A DNA stretch of 64,000 nt, from NCBI GenBank assembly GCA_026168455.1, contig CM047429.1, positions 9,203,125-9,267,124 of the forward strand. The letters run 5' to 3'. Shown piece by piece: positions 9,496-20,720 of the stretch; position 1 is the stretch's first letter; every line of letters begins with the position of its first letter. The notes below the pieces were generated by a model. That model saw only the letters and a list, made by a program, of their open reading frames with translations. It was not told the DNA's origin and did no database searches. Origin of the DNA: Theocolax elegans (taxonomy: Eukaryota; Arthropoda; Insecta; Hymenoptera; Cerocephalidae). Made by a program: the position numbers and the translations under genes.

Positions 9496-9651
9496 TTACA
9501 TGGCAACCCGAGGTGGTACATATCTCTTCACAACGGATATGTGTATCTCGGTCCGTTTCCGACCAGACTCTTCTAGTCTCAAAACTACTAGAGATACTAC
9601 TTCTTTAACTTCAAAGGGTCTGTCATACTTTGGTGCCAGGTTAGCGGACAT
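9496..9651 (-). pseudogene. Integrase C-terminal (GPY/F-like) domain remnant
   Basis: Minus-strand frame reading SANLAPKYDRPFEVKEVV and ending KRYVPPRVAM then TAA matches the end of mdg1/412-type integrases, including the natural terminus. The integrase zinc domain lies only about 40 bp upstream (9690), so the ~200-residue catalytic core has been deleted between them. Confidence 0.75.
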
Positions 9652-9689
9652 GCCTTACGCACCTTAGGAAAGTGTACGGCCAATTTAAA

Positions 9690-10489
9690 TCATAAGCCTT
9701 GAGGACCTGCTTGAGACGTCTTATAGTTCTGACATATCAGACACCGTAAGACAAATTGGTGGGTATCGTGGTAGATACCTGGCCAATAATAATCTCTTGC
9801 AACGCGTTCGTAAGTGTTTTCAATTCCCATGTGACCCATAGCTGGGTGGAAATGAGAATCTACTAGAACTCGGTTCCTCTGCTCTAAGAGTAGCACAAGA
9901 CGCCAGCCTTCCTCTCGTTCTGATACAGAGTCCAGGAGTTTACCGTTTGTAAAGCGATATAGTATATCATCCTTAATTTTCGACTCCGGAAATCTTCGAG
10001 GGCATGAGCGTACATCGTTTAATCTAGCGATATACCATGGGTCTGTAATTACTTCGAACGAGGCAATCTCTTCTTCGTCGGGGTCTGGGTTGATGGCACG
10101 AGAAAGCGCGTCCGGGCATAGTGCAAGGCTCCTTTCTTATGCGCTATTTCAAAGTCCCATGGCTGCATTTCAAGTATCCATCGTGCCAACCTACCCAACG
10201 GCTCTCTGAGATTTTTGAGCCATTTGAGAGCACTATGGTCGGTCACAGCCGTGAAACGATAGGCCTCAATGTATGGTATCAATCTCTTAATAGCCCATAT
10301 GAGAGCCAAGCATTCTTTTTCCGTTGTCATGTAATTACGTTCAGCGCGATTTAATAATCGGCTGACATAGACAATCGGATGCTCGAAACCCTCGTTGTCC
10401 ACCGAACCTATTGCTAAATCACTAGCGTCACTTTGGACGGTTTGGCTTAGTAAAGTCTGGACGGGCTAATATAGGCGCTTCAGCTAACG
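9690..10489 (-). pseudogene. RNase H and integrase zinc-domain remnant
   Basis: RNase H pieces include VDNEGFEHPIVYVSRLL, TTEKECLALIWAIKRL and VTDHSALKWLKNL (10402-10130). They are followed by HPAMGHMGIENTYERVAR and CLICQNYK of the integrase HHCC finger (9830-9700). Frames change between 10402 and 10489, with a TAG near 10498, so it is not translatable as one product. The catalytic core expected after CLICQNYK is absent. Confidence 0.8.
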
Positions 10490-10499
10490 CAACTCTAAG

Positions 10500-11070
10500 C
10501 TAACGAAACGCCTCTTCCTGCTCCTCGCCCCAATCCCAAGCCTGGTCTTTACGCAGTAACTTGGTAAGGGGAGCTTTAATGTCAGCTTCTCGATGAATGA
10601 ATCGAGAATACGAGCCTACCATCCTGAGGAAGGATCTCAGCTGTTTGACATTACGAGGGGTAGGGTAGTTAAGGACTGGAGCGACTCGTTCCTCGTCAGG
10701 CCTCAAGCCGTCTGCGTCCAATTTGTACCCAAGGAACGTTACGCTGGAACAACAAAACTCACACTTCTCTGGATTCACTTCGAGTCCAGCGTCATTCAAC
10801 GTCCTTAGTACGTATTCGAGCCATTTAAGATGATCCTCAAAAGTTTCGGTAATGACGATCAATTCGTCTAGATAACCAAACACATGAGGTTCCACCTTAG
10901 GTCCGAAAATTGCATCTATAAGCCATGCAAAGGTCATAGGAGCATTCATGAGGCCAAAGGGCATTCTCGTGAACTGCCACAGCCCCGACCCTGGTACAGC
11001 AAATGCGGTATAATGCCGGCTCGCCTCGGCCATTAATATTTGGAAGTACGCTTTCTTAAGATCGATTTTT
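10500..11070 (-). pseudogene. Reverse transcriptase palm/thumb remnant
   Basis: Reads IDLKKAYFQILMAEASRHYT, VPGSGLWQFTRMPFGLMNAP and FGYLDELIVITETFEDH, then the thumb (FLGYKLDADGLRPDEERV). The YxDD box is YLDE, losing the second catalytic aspartate. A frameshift and loss of about ten residues separate it from the fingers part encoded upstream, between SYPI and IDLKKAY near 11060-11090. Confidence 0.85.
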
Positions 11071-12448
11071 TCGATCGAATTGGATAAGAATCACGTTTTG
11101 TGACTGCATGAAGGTTTCGAAAATCGATGCAGAAGCGATAACTTCCTTCGTCCTTGCGAACGATGACCGGAGCAGCTGACCAATCACTCGCACTCGGTTC
11201 AATAATACCCTTGTTAAACATCTTTTTGACCTCACTCTGGGCAAATTCGAGGACCTTGGGAGACATACGTCTTGGTTTATGACGAACCGGTCTTGCACCA
11301 GGTTCAACCTCTATGTGGTGCTCCGTTAACGTCGTAAAGCCGTGGACGTCTCCCGAGGGCAAGAGTAGGCTTTCAACTAACTCTTTGACTTGTTTCCGCT
11401 GGTCGTCCTGTATCTCAATTATACCAGCACATTCAGCGGAAATCCTCGAATCGATGTCATGAGATGTATCTCTGACGAAGTGTCTCCAATCACTCTCGCC
11501 AATGCGCCAGATAGCTTCGCCTAATTTGACTTCCATATTCCAATGTTGTAGAAAATCCATACCGAGAATTATGGAATGCTCAATATTCTCTACAATTCTC
11601 TGTTGGATATTGCCATCAAGGCCTTCTACACAGAATAGAATGTCGATAAGGCGAAGGACTATAAGTGCTGGTCCAGCCACACCTTTTACGATAACCTTGA
11701 CAGGTCTCCATTTAAACTTGTACTGTTCGACAACATCTGATCGTACAAGAGAGACCATGGCGCCAGGATCGAAAAGTGCTTTAAAGTCCTTTCCACCGAG
11801 TCGTACCAAAAAGAATAGCCGGTTATCCGATTGGATTCCAGCAATTATCTGATCGGTTTGACTGTCGTCGTTAGGAGTCGATGCCGCGTGCATCATTTTA
11901 GACGTACTTGGTACGGCATCTGAGAAATCGTTGTCATTTCTGAAGTCGTGCAAACGGTTCAGAAACTCTTCCGCGTCCTTTTTGGTCTCACCATCAAAGG
12001 ACATGTTCCAGATACGCAGCTCTCGTACGCACCCTGTCCTATCGTGCGTTCGGTTATCGTCTTCACGATACCTTGGTCTGGCCTCGTAGGAGTCTCTTTC
12101 TCGACGGTTATCTCCATTATACGTGCGGAAACTCCTACGTCTACTGGCAGAAGGATTCCTATTCTCTCGTCGGTCTTCAGCCGTCCTACGAGAATCGGAT
12201 CTCCTACGAGTAGGTTCGCGATCAGACTGATACCCAACGGACGAATCCGTCTGAGTACTCTGATCGCAAGTGGCCACCGCACGTTTCTTTCGAGGCGTTT
12301 CTCTACGTCTATCCAACCTCTCTTTGTGACCTTGCTCCGGAATTTCCGGCTGTGCTCGGTCGTCGAGTTTACGGTTCGAATGACGTTTCTGAGTACGTCT
12401 CTCCGTACAGCTCTCACGTCGTTCATCATTGCTTGAGGCTCTACTCAC
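11056..12448 (-). pseudogene. Fused gag N-half, protease and RT fingers
   Basis: One long frame. The first ~150 residues are Arg/Glu/Ser-rich, then a capsid start (RIWNMSFDGETKKDAEEFL) breaks off after about 20 residues. After a short linker the protease begins (GKDFKALFDPGAMVSLV, site Asp in FDPGA; GMDFLQHWNMEVKLG downstream). RT fingers follow (FNKGIIEPSASDWSAAPVI, YRFCIDFRNLHAVTKRDSYP). Compared with the element at 1-5198, most of the capsid and the zinc knuckle are gone and gag is joined in frame to protease. The frame ends by frameshift near 11070. Confidence 0.8.
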
Positions 12449-13824
12449 AGAACGATGGTGTCGTGGCTTTCTGTTTCGAGTCGTGTACTCACGCCTCTCT
12501 CTTCTATCTTGTCCTTCACAAGTCTTAGAAGAGGTATCACGACGTCTCGGTTAAAACCTCGGTTTTTCGTAAGATTGAACACTAACGTCGTTAGGAAGGT
12601 CATATCCATTTCTATCCTCAACAAATTGACGTTCGGTTGTGTTAGCCTCGGATTGCCTGTTGTCGTATTGTCTAGAAGTGTATCCTCGTAACGTACGACG
12701 GTCTGCTTCCGCCTGCGAACCCAAGTCAAAATGTTGTTTTGGCACTTCACTCTCTAGTGCCAAGATGTCCGCTGTTTCTCTGATCCCGAATTGGGAGGTA
12801 ATGTGCGGGTGCATAAAAACCTCCGAGGTGAGCAGTCGTCACGGTCGTAACCGTCGACGTAGTGGTTGTGCATGAAGTTGGAGCCACCGAAACAGGAACA
12901 TAAGGAATTGCAGCCGTGGTCGTGCTCGCTGCCGGTACCTCACCATGCCGTTTAGGTATAGCACCTGTTGATGCTAACCTTGGGCTTTGTGCATCTTCTT
13001 CAGGAATGGGTGCTCTGTCACTGGCAACCCTTTCGCGATCCGACATTTCGGACTCGCAGGAAACTTCCGTTCCTGATGGGACCACACTCCCTTACCTGGA
13101 ACCAGGTTTGCTAATTTCCCATAGTTCCTGACATACTAGAGGTTTACGTGAAGGCTCTGCCCTTACATTCTCATCGTATTCTGGGAACCATGGTATTTCC
13201 AGATTAACCCATTAAGTCCCAACCGACCATTTGTCGATTTGTTTTTCGCTTAGAAAAAATAGAGAATAGACTAGAATAAAAAAGGAAATGACTGTTTCTT
13301 ATGTAAAATTACCTGCTCTATCTGAATTCAGCATCAGATTTTTTATATTTTCTACGGAAAATTCAATATAGCCGCTCAAAGTAAAAAAAAAATTCCATTT
13401 TTTGAAAATCGACTGTGAGCCTTTATTTTCTAATTTTGACGACAAAATCAAATGCACATAGTAAAACGACCATTTTAAAAAAATGAAAATCTGATGCTGA
13501 ATTCAGATAGAGCAGGTAATTTTACATAAGAAACAGTCATTTCCTTTTTTATTCTAGTCTATTCTCTATTTTTTCTAAGCGAATAACAAATCGACTGTGA
13601 AATGGTCGGTTAAGACTTAATGGGTTAATGTCTACACATCTTATCCGGTGACACAAAAGGCGTTCGCGGCACTCCGCCTCTTCGCCATTTGCGTTTAAAC
13701 TCAGATGCTCCAATTGGGCATACACTGCCTCAATCGGAAGCTTCTTCGTTTCCCGACAGACATCCCTAGCTATGCGTGATTCACGCATAAGCTGGGCCAT
13801 TCGGACTTCATAGCTGCTGGCCAT
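12449..13824 (-). pseudogene. gag N-terminal region, disrupted by a MITE
   Basis: A start at 13824 gives MASSYEVRMAQLMRESRIA. The frame runs into a 417-bp MITE (13208-13624). Ignoring the MITE and one TTAA copy, the same frame resumes (LEIPWFPEYDENVRAEP) until a TAA at 13095-13097 and continues after it (GSVVPSGTEVSCESEMSD). A Thr-rich stretch and further R/D/E-rich frames with shifts lead into the frame at 12448. Assignment as gag is by position and composition. Confidence 0.6.
13208..13624. mobile_element. piggyBac-type MITE with TTAA target duplication
   Basis: Ends are CCCATTAAG and CTTAATGGG, flanked by TTAA on both sides (13204-13207 and 13625-13628), the signature of piggyBac-superfamily insertion. 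The inverted arms run about 200 bp, for example TCTGAATTCAGCATCAGAT near 13320 and its inverse near 13490. There is no transposase, so mobilisation would need a source in trans. Confidence 0.88.
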
Positions 13825-15738
13825 TATTTTTTTTAACCAGCCGACGTGTTACGTCGGGAGAAGTACTCTCAACCAGGATTTCAGATGAAATTCCTAGTGT
13901 TTCAAATACTTCGGAAGTATCCAATTTTCAATTGGAAATTATTTTATTGGACTCACCACAATAAAATAATTATTACTCCCAACGAGTAAAAAAAAATTGG
14001 TGTCGGCTTAATTACAATAAATTGTAAAAATGCACCGACTAGTGTACCAACAAAATTAATTCACTTAAACAAAATCCAAAAGATTTTCGTTAAACAAAAT
14101 TTATTTTGTCCTTAAGCCAAAATAATTAAATTTGGTTGGTTAAAGTTGTGGCAAATCAAACACTTAACACTTGCACCATATTAAAATTAATTATTTAACT
14201 TGCTCACAAGTCTAATTAATAAGACAATAATTAATATTTATAGTAGTGTCTTGTGACTCACACACACCAAGACTCTATACAATTGCTTCTGCAAGCACAA
14301 ATAATTATTAATAAAAAAAATCTTAAGTTATTTCCCAAAATATCTCTTTCGCCAGTTTTGATCCAACAGATTCCTCACTGGCGAAAAGAATTTATTTTAT
14401 TATGGAAATTGAAATAATTAAAGTTTTAATCTATCAATAAATACAAAAACAACAAATTATAAAGGAAGAAGAGAAAAGAAAAAAAATTAAATTATTTATC
14501 TCGCTAACGAGCCTAAATAATCAATTTTAAAATAAATATAAAAATAAATACAGTGTCTTGTGATTCAAAATTGCAAGCCCAAAACAAAAAAAAATTTTCC
14601 TTTATAATTTACACTACACTACAAACACAAATTTAATTAAATTATTTCAAACAGTAGGGGTATTTACGAAATGTTGTAAATCCCGTATGGTTTGCAACAA
14701 AATAATTATTTCACTAATTGTCCTCCCAAACGACAATTTTTCAGCGAAATATATTTATTTTATCCAAAAAGAGAAAATAAAGTTTTTTACATATATTAAC
14801 ATTTCACAGCAAATAACGAATACAAAATATTAGGTTAGATGTCGATCATTAAAATACATGCAAAAAAAATTTAATTATTTAACTTACTCTCGAGTCTAAA
14901 TAATTATATTTTACAACTCTCGTATCGTTGCGGAACAATCACACAAAGATACTTAACATTGATTGTTTAACTTGCAAAAAGTCTAAACAATTAACACGAG
15001 TTATAAAAAAAAGTTCTCACACTCAAAAATTTTCAAAAATATGCTACAAATATCGTGAGCAGTAATAATAAATACAAATATTAAATTAAGTAATCACTGT
15101 CAGATAATTGCAATACAAATAATTTTAATGATTTTACTCACACACAAGTTTAAATAATTAATATTACAACTATTGTAACTTTGCGGCTGATCCACAAACA
15201 AAAGTTGCAATATATATTTTAAACACAAATAAATGTTACATATATTATAAAAATAATTAGTAATAAAATACAATTTTAAATTATATTACTATATTATAAT
15301 ATATGTGGGTCAGGGAGGGGAGAAAGCAACAAAGAAATTTCGCTCTCAATCATTAAATTGCCGCGTCCCGTATATAAAGAAAAATTAACTTATTTATAAG
15401 TTTCTTTAAAAGGGCGGAGGGCTGGGGCAGCTACCTCTAAAAGAAAGAATCTATTTTAAACACTCTCACACCATAAATATAAATTAGATCCCGCGCGGGA
15501 ACGAATTTATTTTATTAGAACGAAAATAAAAATAATTCGCAGCTGTGGTTTCTATTGGCGAAACCAGCTGCGAAGACTTAATACGCAAAAGGGCTAGACG
15601 ATCGCGCTATCTCTCTCTCTCTCTCGCACCGTATAGCCCGCATAGCATCTAACTCCGATTCCCCTCGACTAGGGATTCTCTCTCACTCCCACTCGCGGGC
15701 GCAATCGGAGAGAGCCGATGATGATCTCTCGTCTCATC
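13825..15738 (-). other. Long untranslated leader of minus-strand Gypsy
   Basis: AT-rich DNA between the gag start and the point of LINE insertion, with no coding frame. It contains several diverged hairpins of the form ATTATTTAACTT...AAGTCTAAATAAT, at about 14195, 14500, 14875, 14960 and 15120. It also has repeats of AGTGTCTTGTGA (14245, 14550) and CT-rich tracts at 15610 and 15670. Confidence 0.5.
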
Positions 15739-18336
15739 TATTTTGCACACTTTCGATTCTCTTGCACAAGCTATACTCACTACCATTAGAAACTCCATCA
15801 AACCCTGGATCACCCCATGCATAAGACTTAACATTAAAGCTCGTAACATGGCTTATAAGAGGTACGTGGCCACGGGCCTGAGCTCAGACTACCAGATCTT
15901 TAAAGATCTCCGTAGACTAGTTAAAAATTCCATTGATTCTAGTAAATATTTACACCTTAACAACAGGATTACTTCATCATCAAATTCAGCTGGTATGTGG
16001 AAGGAGCTCAGGAACATGGGTCTAGTGACTAAACCAACTCGATCACCTCCTACCATGTTTTCATTGGATCAACTTAACACTCATTATGCAGCCATTTCGT
16101 ATTCACCCTCTCGCTTCACTCTTAACCATCTTCAGTCTCTAATCTCATCCTCGAATTTTTTACCCTCCTCTTATCCCGAAACTTCCTTCCACTTCGTTCC
16201 TATTTCTCCTTATAAAGTCCTTTCTACCATCTCCAGGGCTTCATCTAAAGCCATAGGCTTTGATGGAGTTTCCGTGCCCATGTTGAAATGCTTGGCTCCC
16301 CAGATCGCACCTCTCCTTGCGGAACTATTCAATTTATCTCTTTCAACCGGAGCCTTTCCGAAACCTTAGACTAGATCTCTCCTCTTTCCATTGGCCAAGT
16401 CGAGCAGGGTGATCTTGCCGTCTGATACTAGGCCCATTGCTAAGCTCTGCGAAATCTCCAAGATTCTTGAGAAAATCGTACATGACCAGCTTATGGACTA
16501 CTTGAATAAAAATAACCTAATCATGGAGAGACAAGCGGGCTTTCGCCGGGGGCACAGTACGCAGACGGCCCTAATTGGTATGCTTGATGATGTTAGGCGT
16601 GCTATTGATAAGCGCATGATCACAGTCCTCATCCTGTTCGACTTTTCCAAGGCGTTCGATTCGGTTCCGCACGACACCTTACTATACAAATTGCGTTCTT
16701 TGGGCTGTTCCGACGCGGTCATGACCTGGTTTTTCCACTACCTAGTGGGCCGTTCCCAGGCGGTGGTGGACGATCTAGGTACTTATTCGGCTTGGCTTGA
16801 CACATCCAGGGGGGTTCCTCAGGGAAGTGTTCTGGGTCCACTTTTATTTTCCATCTTTATCAACGACTTGCCGGGGGTCTTAAAACACTCAAACCACATG
16901 GTGTTTGCAGATGACACCCAGATCTATCACTCGTTTCTCCCTGCTGATCTTGCCCAGGGTGTTCAGAGAATTACAGAAGATGCAAACGCGGTAGATAGCT
17001 GGGCGAGATCAAATGGCTTAAGTTTAAATGTAAACAAAACGAAAGTGATGATCTTGGGGAGTCAGGCGTTTATCTCGCGCATTAACTTGGATTCCGCCCC
17101 TAAAATTAAAATAGGTGACTGCTTTCTTGATTACTCTACAGAAGTCAAATCGTTGGGTGTCTGGATTACCCCTACCCTGGATTGGTCTCGCCAAGTCGCG
17201 TCGGTATCGCAGCGGGTCCACGGAGTCCTACACTCCTTAAGATTTTTCAAACGTGCTCTCTCGCGCCAAAACAGAAAACATCTTGTAGAAGCGCTTGTTT
17301 TCCCACACTTTGACTATTTATGCGCAGTCTTCCATGACCTTGATGTCACTATGAACCTAAAATTACAACGACTATTAAACGCATGTGTACGATTTGTGTG
17401 GGGAAACATCGCATGGAGAGAGCACGTAACGCCTTACCACCTTAAGCTAGATTGGCTGTCGGTCGAGATCAGGAGATCTCTATTCATCGGCTGCAGTGCC
17501 TACAACATCATCTCCCGTAGGTCCCCATCCTACATCGCTATTCATTTCGTCCCACGTGATACCTCCTTTCCATCCCGTTCTTCATCTCGTCTACCTCCCT
17601 CGTCCCTTTTCTACCTTCCTCCTAGAACAGAAGCCCTCAACAATTCCTACCAGATCACAGCCTCTCGCCTCATTAACTCTCTACCTTATACTAACTTTGA
17701 CCCGCTCCTTTTCCCTTCCTTTAAGTCCTCATTGGCACTGCACCTTTCTGAGCTCGATCGGCAGGCTTCGGAGTTGCGGGTTGTTAACGAGGGATTGGAA
17801 TGCCCTCCCTTGCCCGATTTCTGAGTTTTGAGTCTAGTCATTCTTTGTAATAGTCTGTCATGTTATTTATTTATTTCGTTCTATACTGTATTTTATATTC
17901 TTTTATTGCGAATTTGCTTTATATTTATGTTTGTATTTTTTTCACTGCGAGCGTTGCAATTGTAGTCGCCTATTACAGGACATTTTAATTCTATTTATTG
18001 CTTTTGCCGCTTATTCTGTATATTCTACGTACTTTTATTATTTATTTATTTATTCTATTTTTGCTTAACTATTTGCGCAAATTTTACTCTTTTATATTTT
18101 TTTATCTAGTTGTTATGTTTTAAATTATTGTTGTATTTGCCTTTTTGATTTTATTTATTGTTATTGTTTTAAATCTTGTTATTCATTTTAAATTTTGTTT
18201 TTATACATTGCGATTGTACCAACGTTTATATTTTCTATTATTTTTATTATTTGTAAAGATTTTTATCTCGTCAGACTGATGTGTATACGGGGTTTTCCCC
18301 AGAATACCCAAATAAAAATTCAATCAATCAATCAAT
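15739..18336 (+). mobile_element. 5'-truncated non-LTR retrotransposon (LINE), CR1/Jockey-like
   Basis: Contains the reverse transcriptase and C-terminal part of ORF2 followed by a ~500-bp T-rich 3' UTR. It ends in a small hairpin (GGGTTTTCCCC), AATAAA and (TCAA)n. The endonuclease and ORF1 are missing, as usual after 5' truncation. It lies inside the leader of the minus-strand Gypsy, between CT-rich tracts. No clear target duplication was found because the flanks are low complexity. Confidence 0.88.
15743..17824 (+). pseudogene. LINE ORF2 reverse transcriptase, one in-frame stop
   Basis: The frame is open except for a single TAG at 16367-16369 (after GAFPKP), with the same frame resuming at once. 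RT motifs include ASSKAIGFDGVSVPML, ERQAGFRRGHSTQTAL, LFDFSKAFDSVPH, RGVPQGSVLGPLLF and the catalytic FADDTQIY. A C-terminal domain follows (LQRLLNACVRFVWG, LDWLSVEIRRSLF), and a natural stop at 17822. The pre-RT region starts without an endonuclease. Apart from the stop and 5' truncation it looks well preserved. Clade assignment is by eye. Confidence 0.88.
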
Positions 18337-18460
18337 GTCTCTCTCTTTCGCTCTCTCTCGCAAACTGAACTCGCTCACGTTTCGCTGCGACACTGTTTGC
18401 GCGCGAAAAGATGACCGACAAACTTTTATTTTAATTTAAAATCGGTGAGGAAACCGAACG

Positions 18461-18477
18461 TCCTGTCACGGTCGCCA
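18461..18477 (-). promoter_or_regulatory. Primer binding site complementary to tRNA-Arg
   Basis: The plus strand TCCTGTCACGGTCGCCA equals the 3' end of an arginine tRNA (acceptor arm CACGGTC, discriminator G, CCA), as I recall insect tRNA-Arg(UCG). On the element strand this is TGGCGACCGTGACAGGA, two bases after the LTR end. mdg1/412 elements are known to use tRNA-Arg. It would prime minus-strand cDNA. Confidence 0.8.
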
Positions 18478-18479
18478 TT

Positions 18480-19372
18480 TGTAACGTGGTATTCGCGTAT
18501 CCGGCCAAATTAATTAATTTTTATAATTATGAAAACTGTTGGGCCGCGTTGCCCAATACCTCGCACACAAGTATTTAATTTGTTTATCTGAACTGCGGGC
18601 TGTCGCCAGGAACGCGAGTTCGCTGGGACGCACGGTGTGGAGGATTCGGGCAATCCTCCTTGCCTCGACACGATTATTTTAAATTAATAGAGGATGTTGG
18701 CGGGAGCGGGGAAAATAATAAACATGAAATCAATTAAAAATAAAAATGAATAAAGTATTTATTGTACTTTAATTAACAATTGGCCATCCAGGCCATGTAC
18801 CACGATATGTTGTTTCGCGCGGGCGGAAGTCTCGGGAGTCAACCAGATCGAAATCCTCGCCTGCGGTTGACTCTGCCCCGATCTCCGCTATTCGGGTACC
18901 GGCGTACCCGAATACACTCCCGAGTTCACACACTCACATACACTTGGGAAGGGGAGGAACGCGCGGTAGTATAGATAGAACTTACCGGGTTGCGCCCCGT
19001 GGATGTCCTAGCCGATCAGTGTCCCTTTGGCCTCCTGGGCAACGGAGGCCGACGTCGGCTGCGGTGTCAAAAAAGCGGCCCTGTGCCGCGGCGAGTGTCT
19101 CGCGAACCGCGTTGACACTCATTCACTCACTTCCCGTCCTCTTTTCTTTCCCGTCCCCACACCAAGAGTCACTCGCGGCTCACTCACGAGGACGATCCGG
19201 GTTGATGCTTCACGCCTTATTAGCCGTAAACATTATATACTCAGCACCGGATTTAGCTTGTCCGCCTCGAACGACGGATCGGGACGTACTAACTAGGCAA
19301 TTGCCTAATTTTCCGAAAAAGTGTCGTTGATTGGCCTTGACATACGAAAGGCTCCGACGACTTACAATTCGT
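18480..19372 (-). repeat. 5' LTR of minus-strand Gypsy, outer end truncated
   Basis: Homologous to 8288-9274 from TGTAACGTGG up to CTTACAATTCG at about 19371. The last ~55 bp present in the other LTR are missing where the fold-back element starts. It contains a ~60-bp block (near 19040-19105) absent from the other LTR. Confidence 0.88.
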
Positions 19373-19624
19373 CACGCAACACCGCACAAAACCCTCCACT
19401 TAACATATCAAAAAAAACGAGGACCTCCACGAAGGGCGTCCTGTACACTAGTGAGACTAGTCAAGTCTCGAAAAACGTTTTCGTTTCAAAAAACGAGGAC
19501 CTCCACGAAGGGAGTCCTATACATTAGTGGGACTAGTCAAGTCTCACTAGTGTACAGGACTCCCTTCGGGGAGGTCCTCGTTTTTTTGATATGTTAAGTG
19601 GAGGGTTTTGTGCGGTGTTGCGTG
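19373..19624. mobile_element. Fold-back / hairpin element
   Basis: CACGCAACACCGCAC (19373 on) and its inverse at 19610-19624 begin arms that match almost perfectly for about 85 bp, through AACGAGGACCTCC. The centre holds another copy of the GAGGACCTCCACGAAGGG block and ACTAGTGAGACTAGT. It encodes nothing and is at the truncated LTR edge, so it either inserted there or mediated the deletion. Confidence 0.8.
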
Positions 19625-20720
19625 CGATGTCGATGGAGAATGTTTATGTTCATCTAATATGTTAATTTAATACCTCTGCGCTTTTTTATTGCCTTGAAAA
19701 GGGACGGCTAAAATACGTCCGAAACGTCGGCAACTAATAAAAATTTGTGTTCGTGGAGATCAATTGAGACTTATTTTTTATTAAACAATTTTTTGGACGA
19801 ACGATAACTTCTTTTACTATCTATAAAAAATATATTACACTATCTAATTAATTGTAGCGTTAAAAAATCGGATTTATTACAAAAAAATTTGACTCTTCAA
19901 ATGTATACCTTACCAGCACGTCGTCGCCGTAAGAGTCGAATAACAACATTAATATGTTGGCTAACGCTGGAAGATGTTGGCTAACGCTGGAAATTATTTA
20001 GCTAATACTACCATTCAAATGAAACCTTTTCCTCATCCCAGCTGCAAAATAATTAGTTTACATGTCACACAATTTTGTAAAGACAATTCTCATATACATT
20101 TTAACAAGTTGAGGCAAAAATGACCTATTTTACCGATATTTTGATAAAATGGTAGATCAATGTTTTTTTGTTACATATAGACCAATTTGTCTGAAATATA
20201 ATATAATAATGTAATAAATAATATTATACTATCAGGTCTCCGGTCTCTGACTCTTCGAAAAACGTTTTGTAATTAATCCTTCTTTAATATAATATTATTT
20301 TTGAAAAAAACTTTTCTAAAAAGAAGTTTTTAAAAAAAAAGTTCTAGAAAAATTTTGGTTTCAAAAACTTCTATAAAAAAACGTCAAATAACTTTTTTTG
20401 AAAAAAATGATAATTTTTTTTGAAAATTCAAGCATAAAAATATCCTACAAATGTAGCATACATAAATAACTATATAGACATAACTAAAAGAAACTAATTA
20501 ACTAATCCTAATTAAGTAGATTCCCGTTTTGGATGTTCTCTGGTTCTCCGGTCCTCCCATTTGCAATAACAACTACTTTAATAACACACACGATATAATA
20601 ATAATAATTAAAAATAATACACATTATATAATTAATATATAAAAGTAAAAATTTATTAATCGAATAAACTAAATGCATCTATTTTAAATGTATTCATGTG
20701 AAATAAGCACAATCAAAATA
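19625..20720. other. AT-rich sequence with retroelement-tail motif, no gene
   Basis: Near 19697-19730, GACGGCTAAAATACGTC is followed by CGAAACGTCGG, a stem-plus-GAAACG arrangement often seen near the ends of Penelope-like and other retroelements; no RT is present. The rest is A/T-rich with poly-A runs. Near 20520-20560 the inverse of the dispersed repeat at 8090 appears (GTTCTCTGGTTCTCCGG). Confidence 0.35.

Larger units (their letters stand above)
8288..19372 (-). mobile_element. Ty3/Gypsy element of mdg1/412 type, internally deleted, with nested insertions
   Basis: Two related LTRs (8288-9274 and 18480-~19372) bound the element. Read on the minus strand, a tRNA-Arg primer binding site follows the right LTR, and a purine tract of twelve G precedes the left LTR, so both replication signals exist. 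Coding parts are gag (13824 to ~11950), protease, RT, RNase H and integrase ends. Most of the capsid, the nucleocapsid and the integrase core are missing, so this copy cannot move alone. It carries a piggyBac-type MITE and a LINE. The LTRs differ by several indels, so the insertion is not recent. Confidence 0.9.

Noticed and set aside
11948..12436. A 162-codon plus-strand frame and a 156-codon minus-strand frame
   Set aside because: They are shadows of the Arg/Ser/Asp-rich gag frame on the minus strand, whose codon pattern keeps other frames open.
19697..19730. Possible hammerhead ribozyme around CGAAACGTCGG
   Set aside because: The required CUGAUGA core strand is not found next to it, so the catalytic fold cannot be supported.
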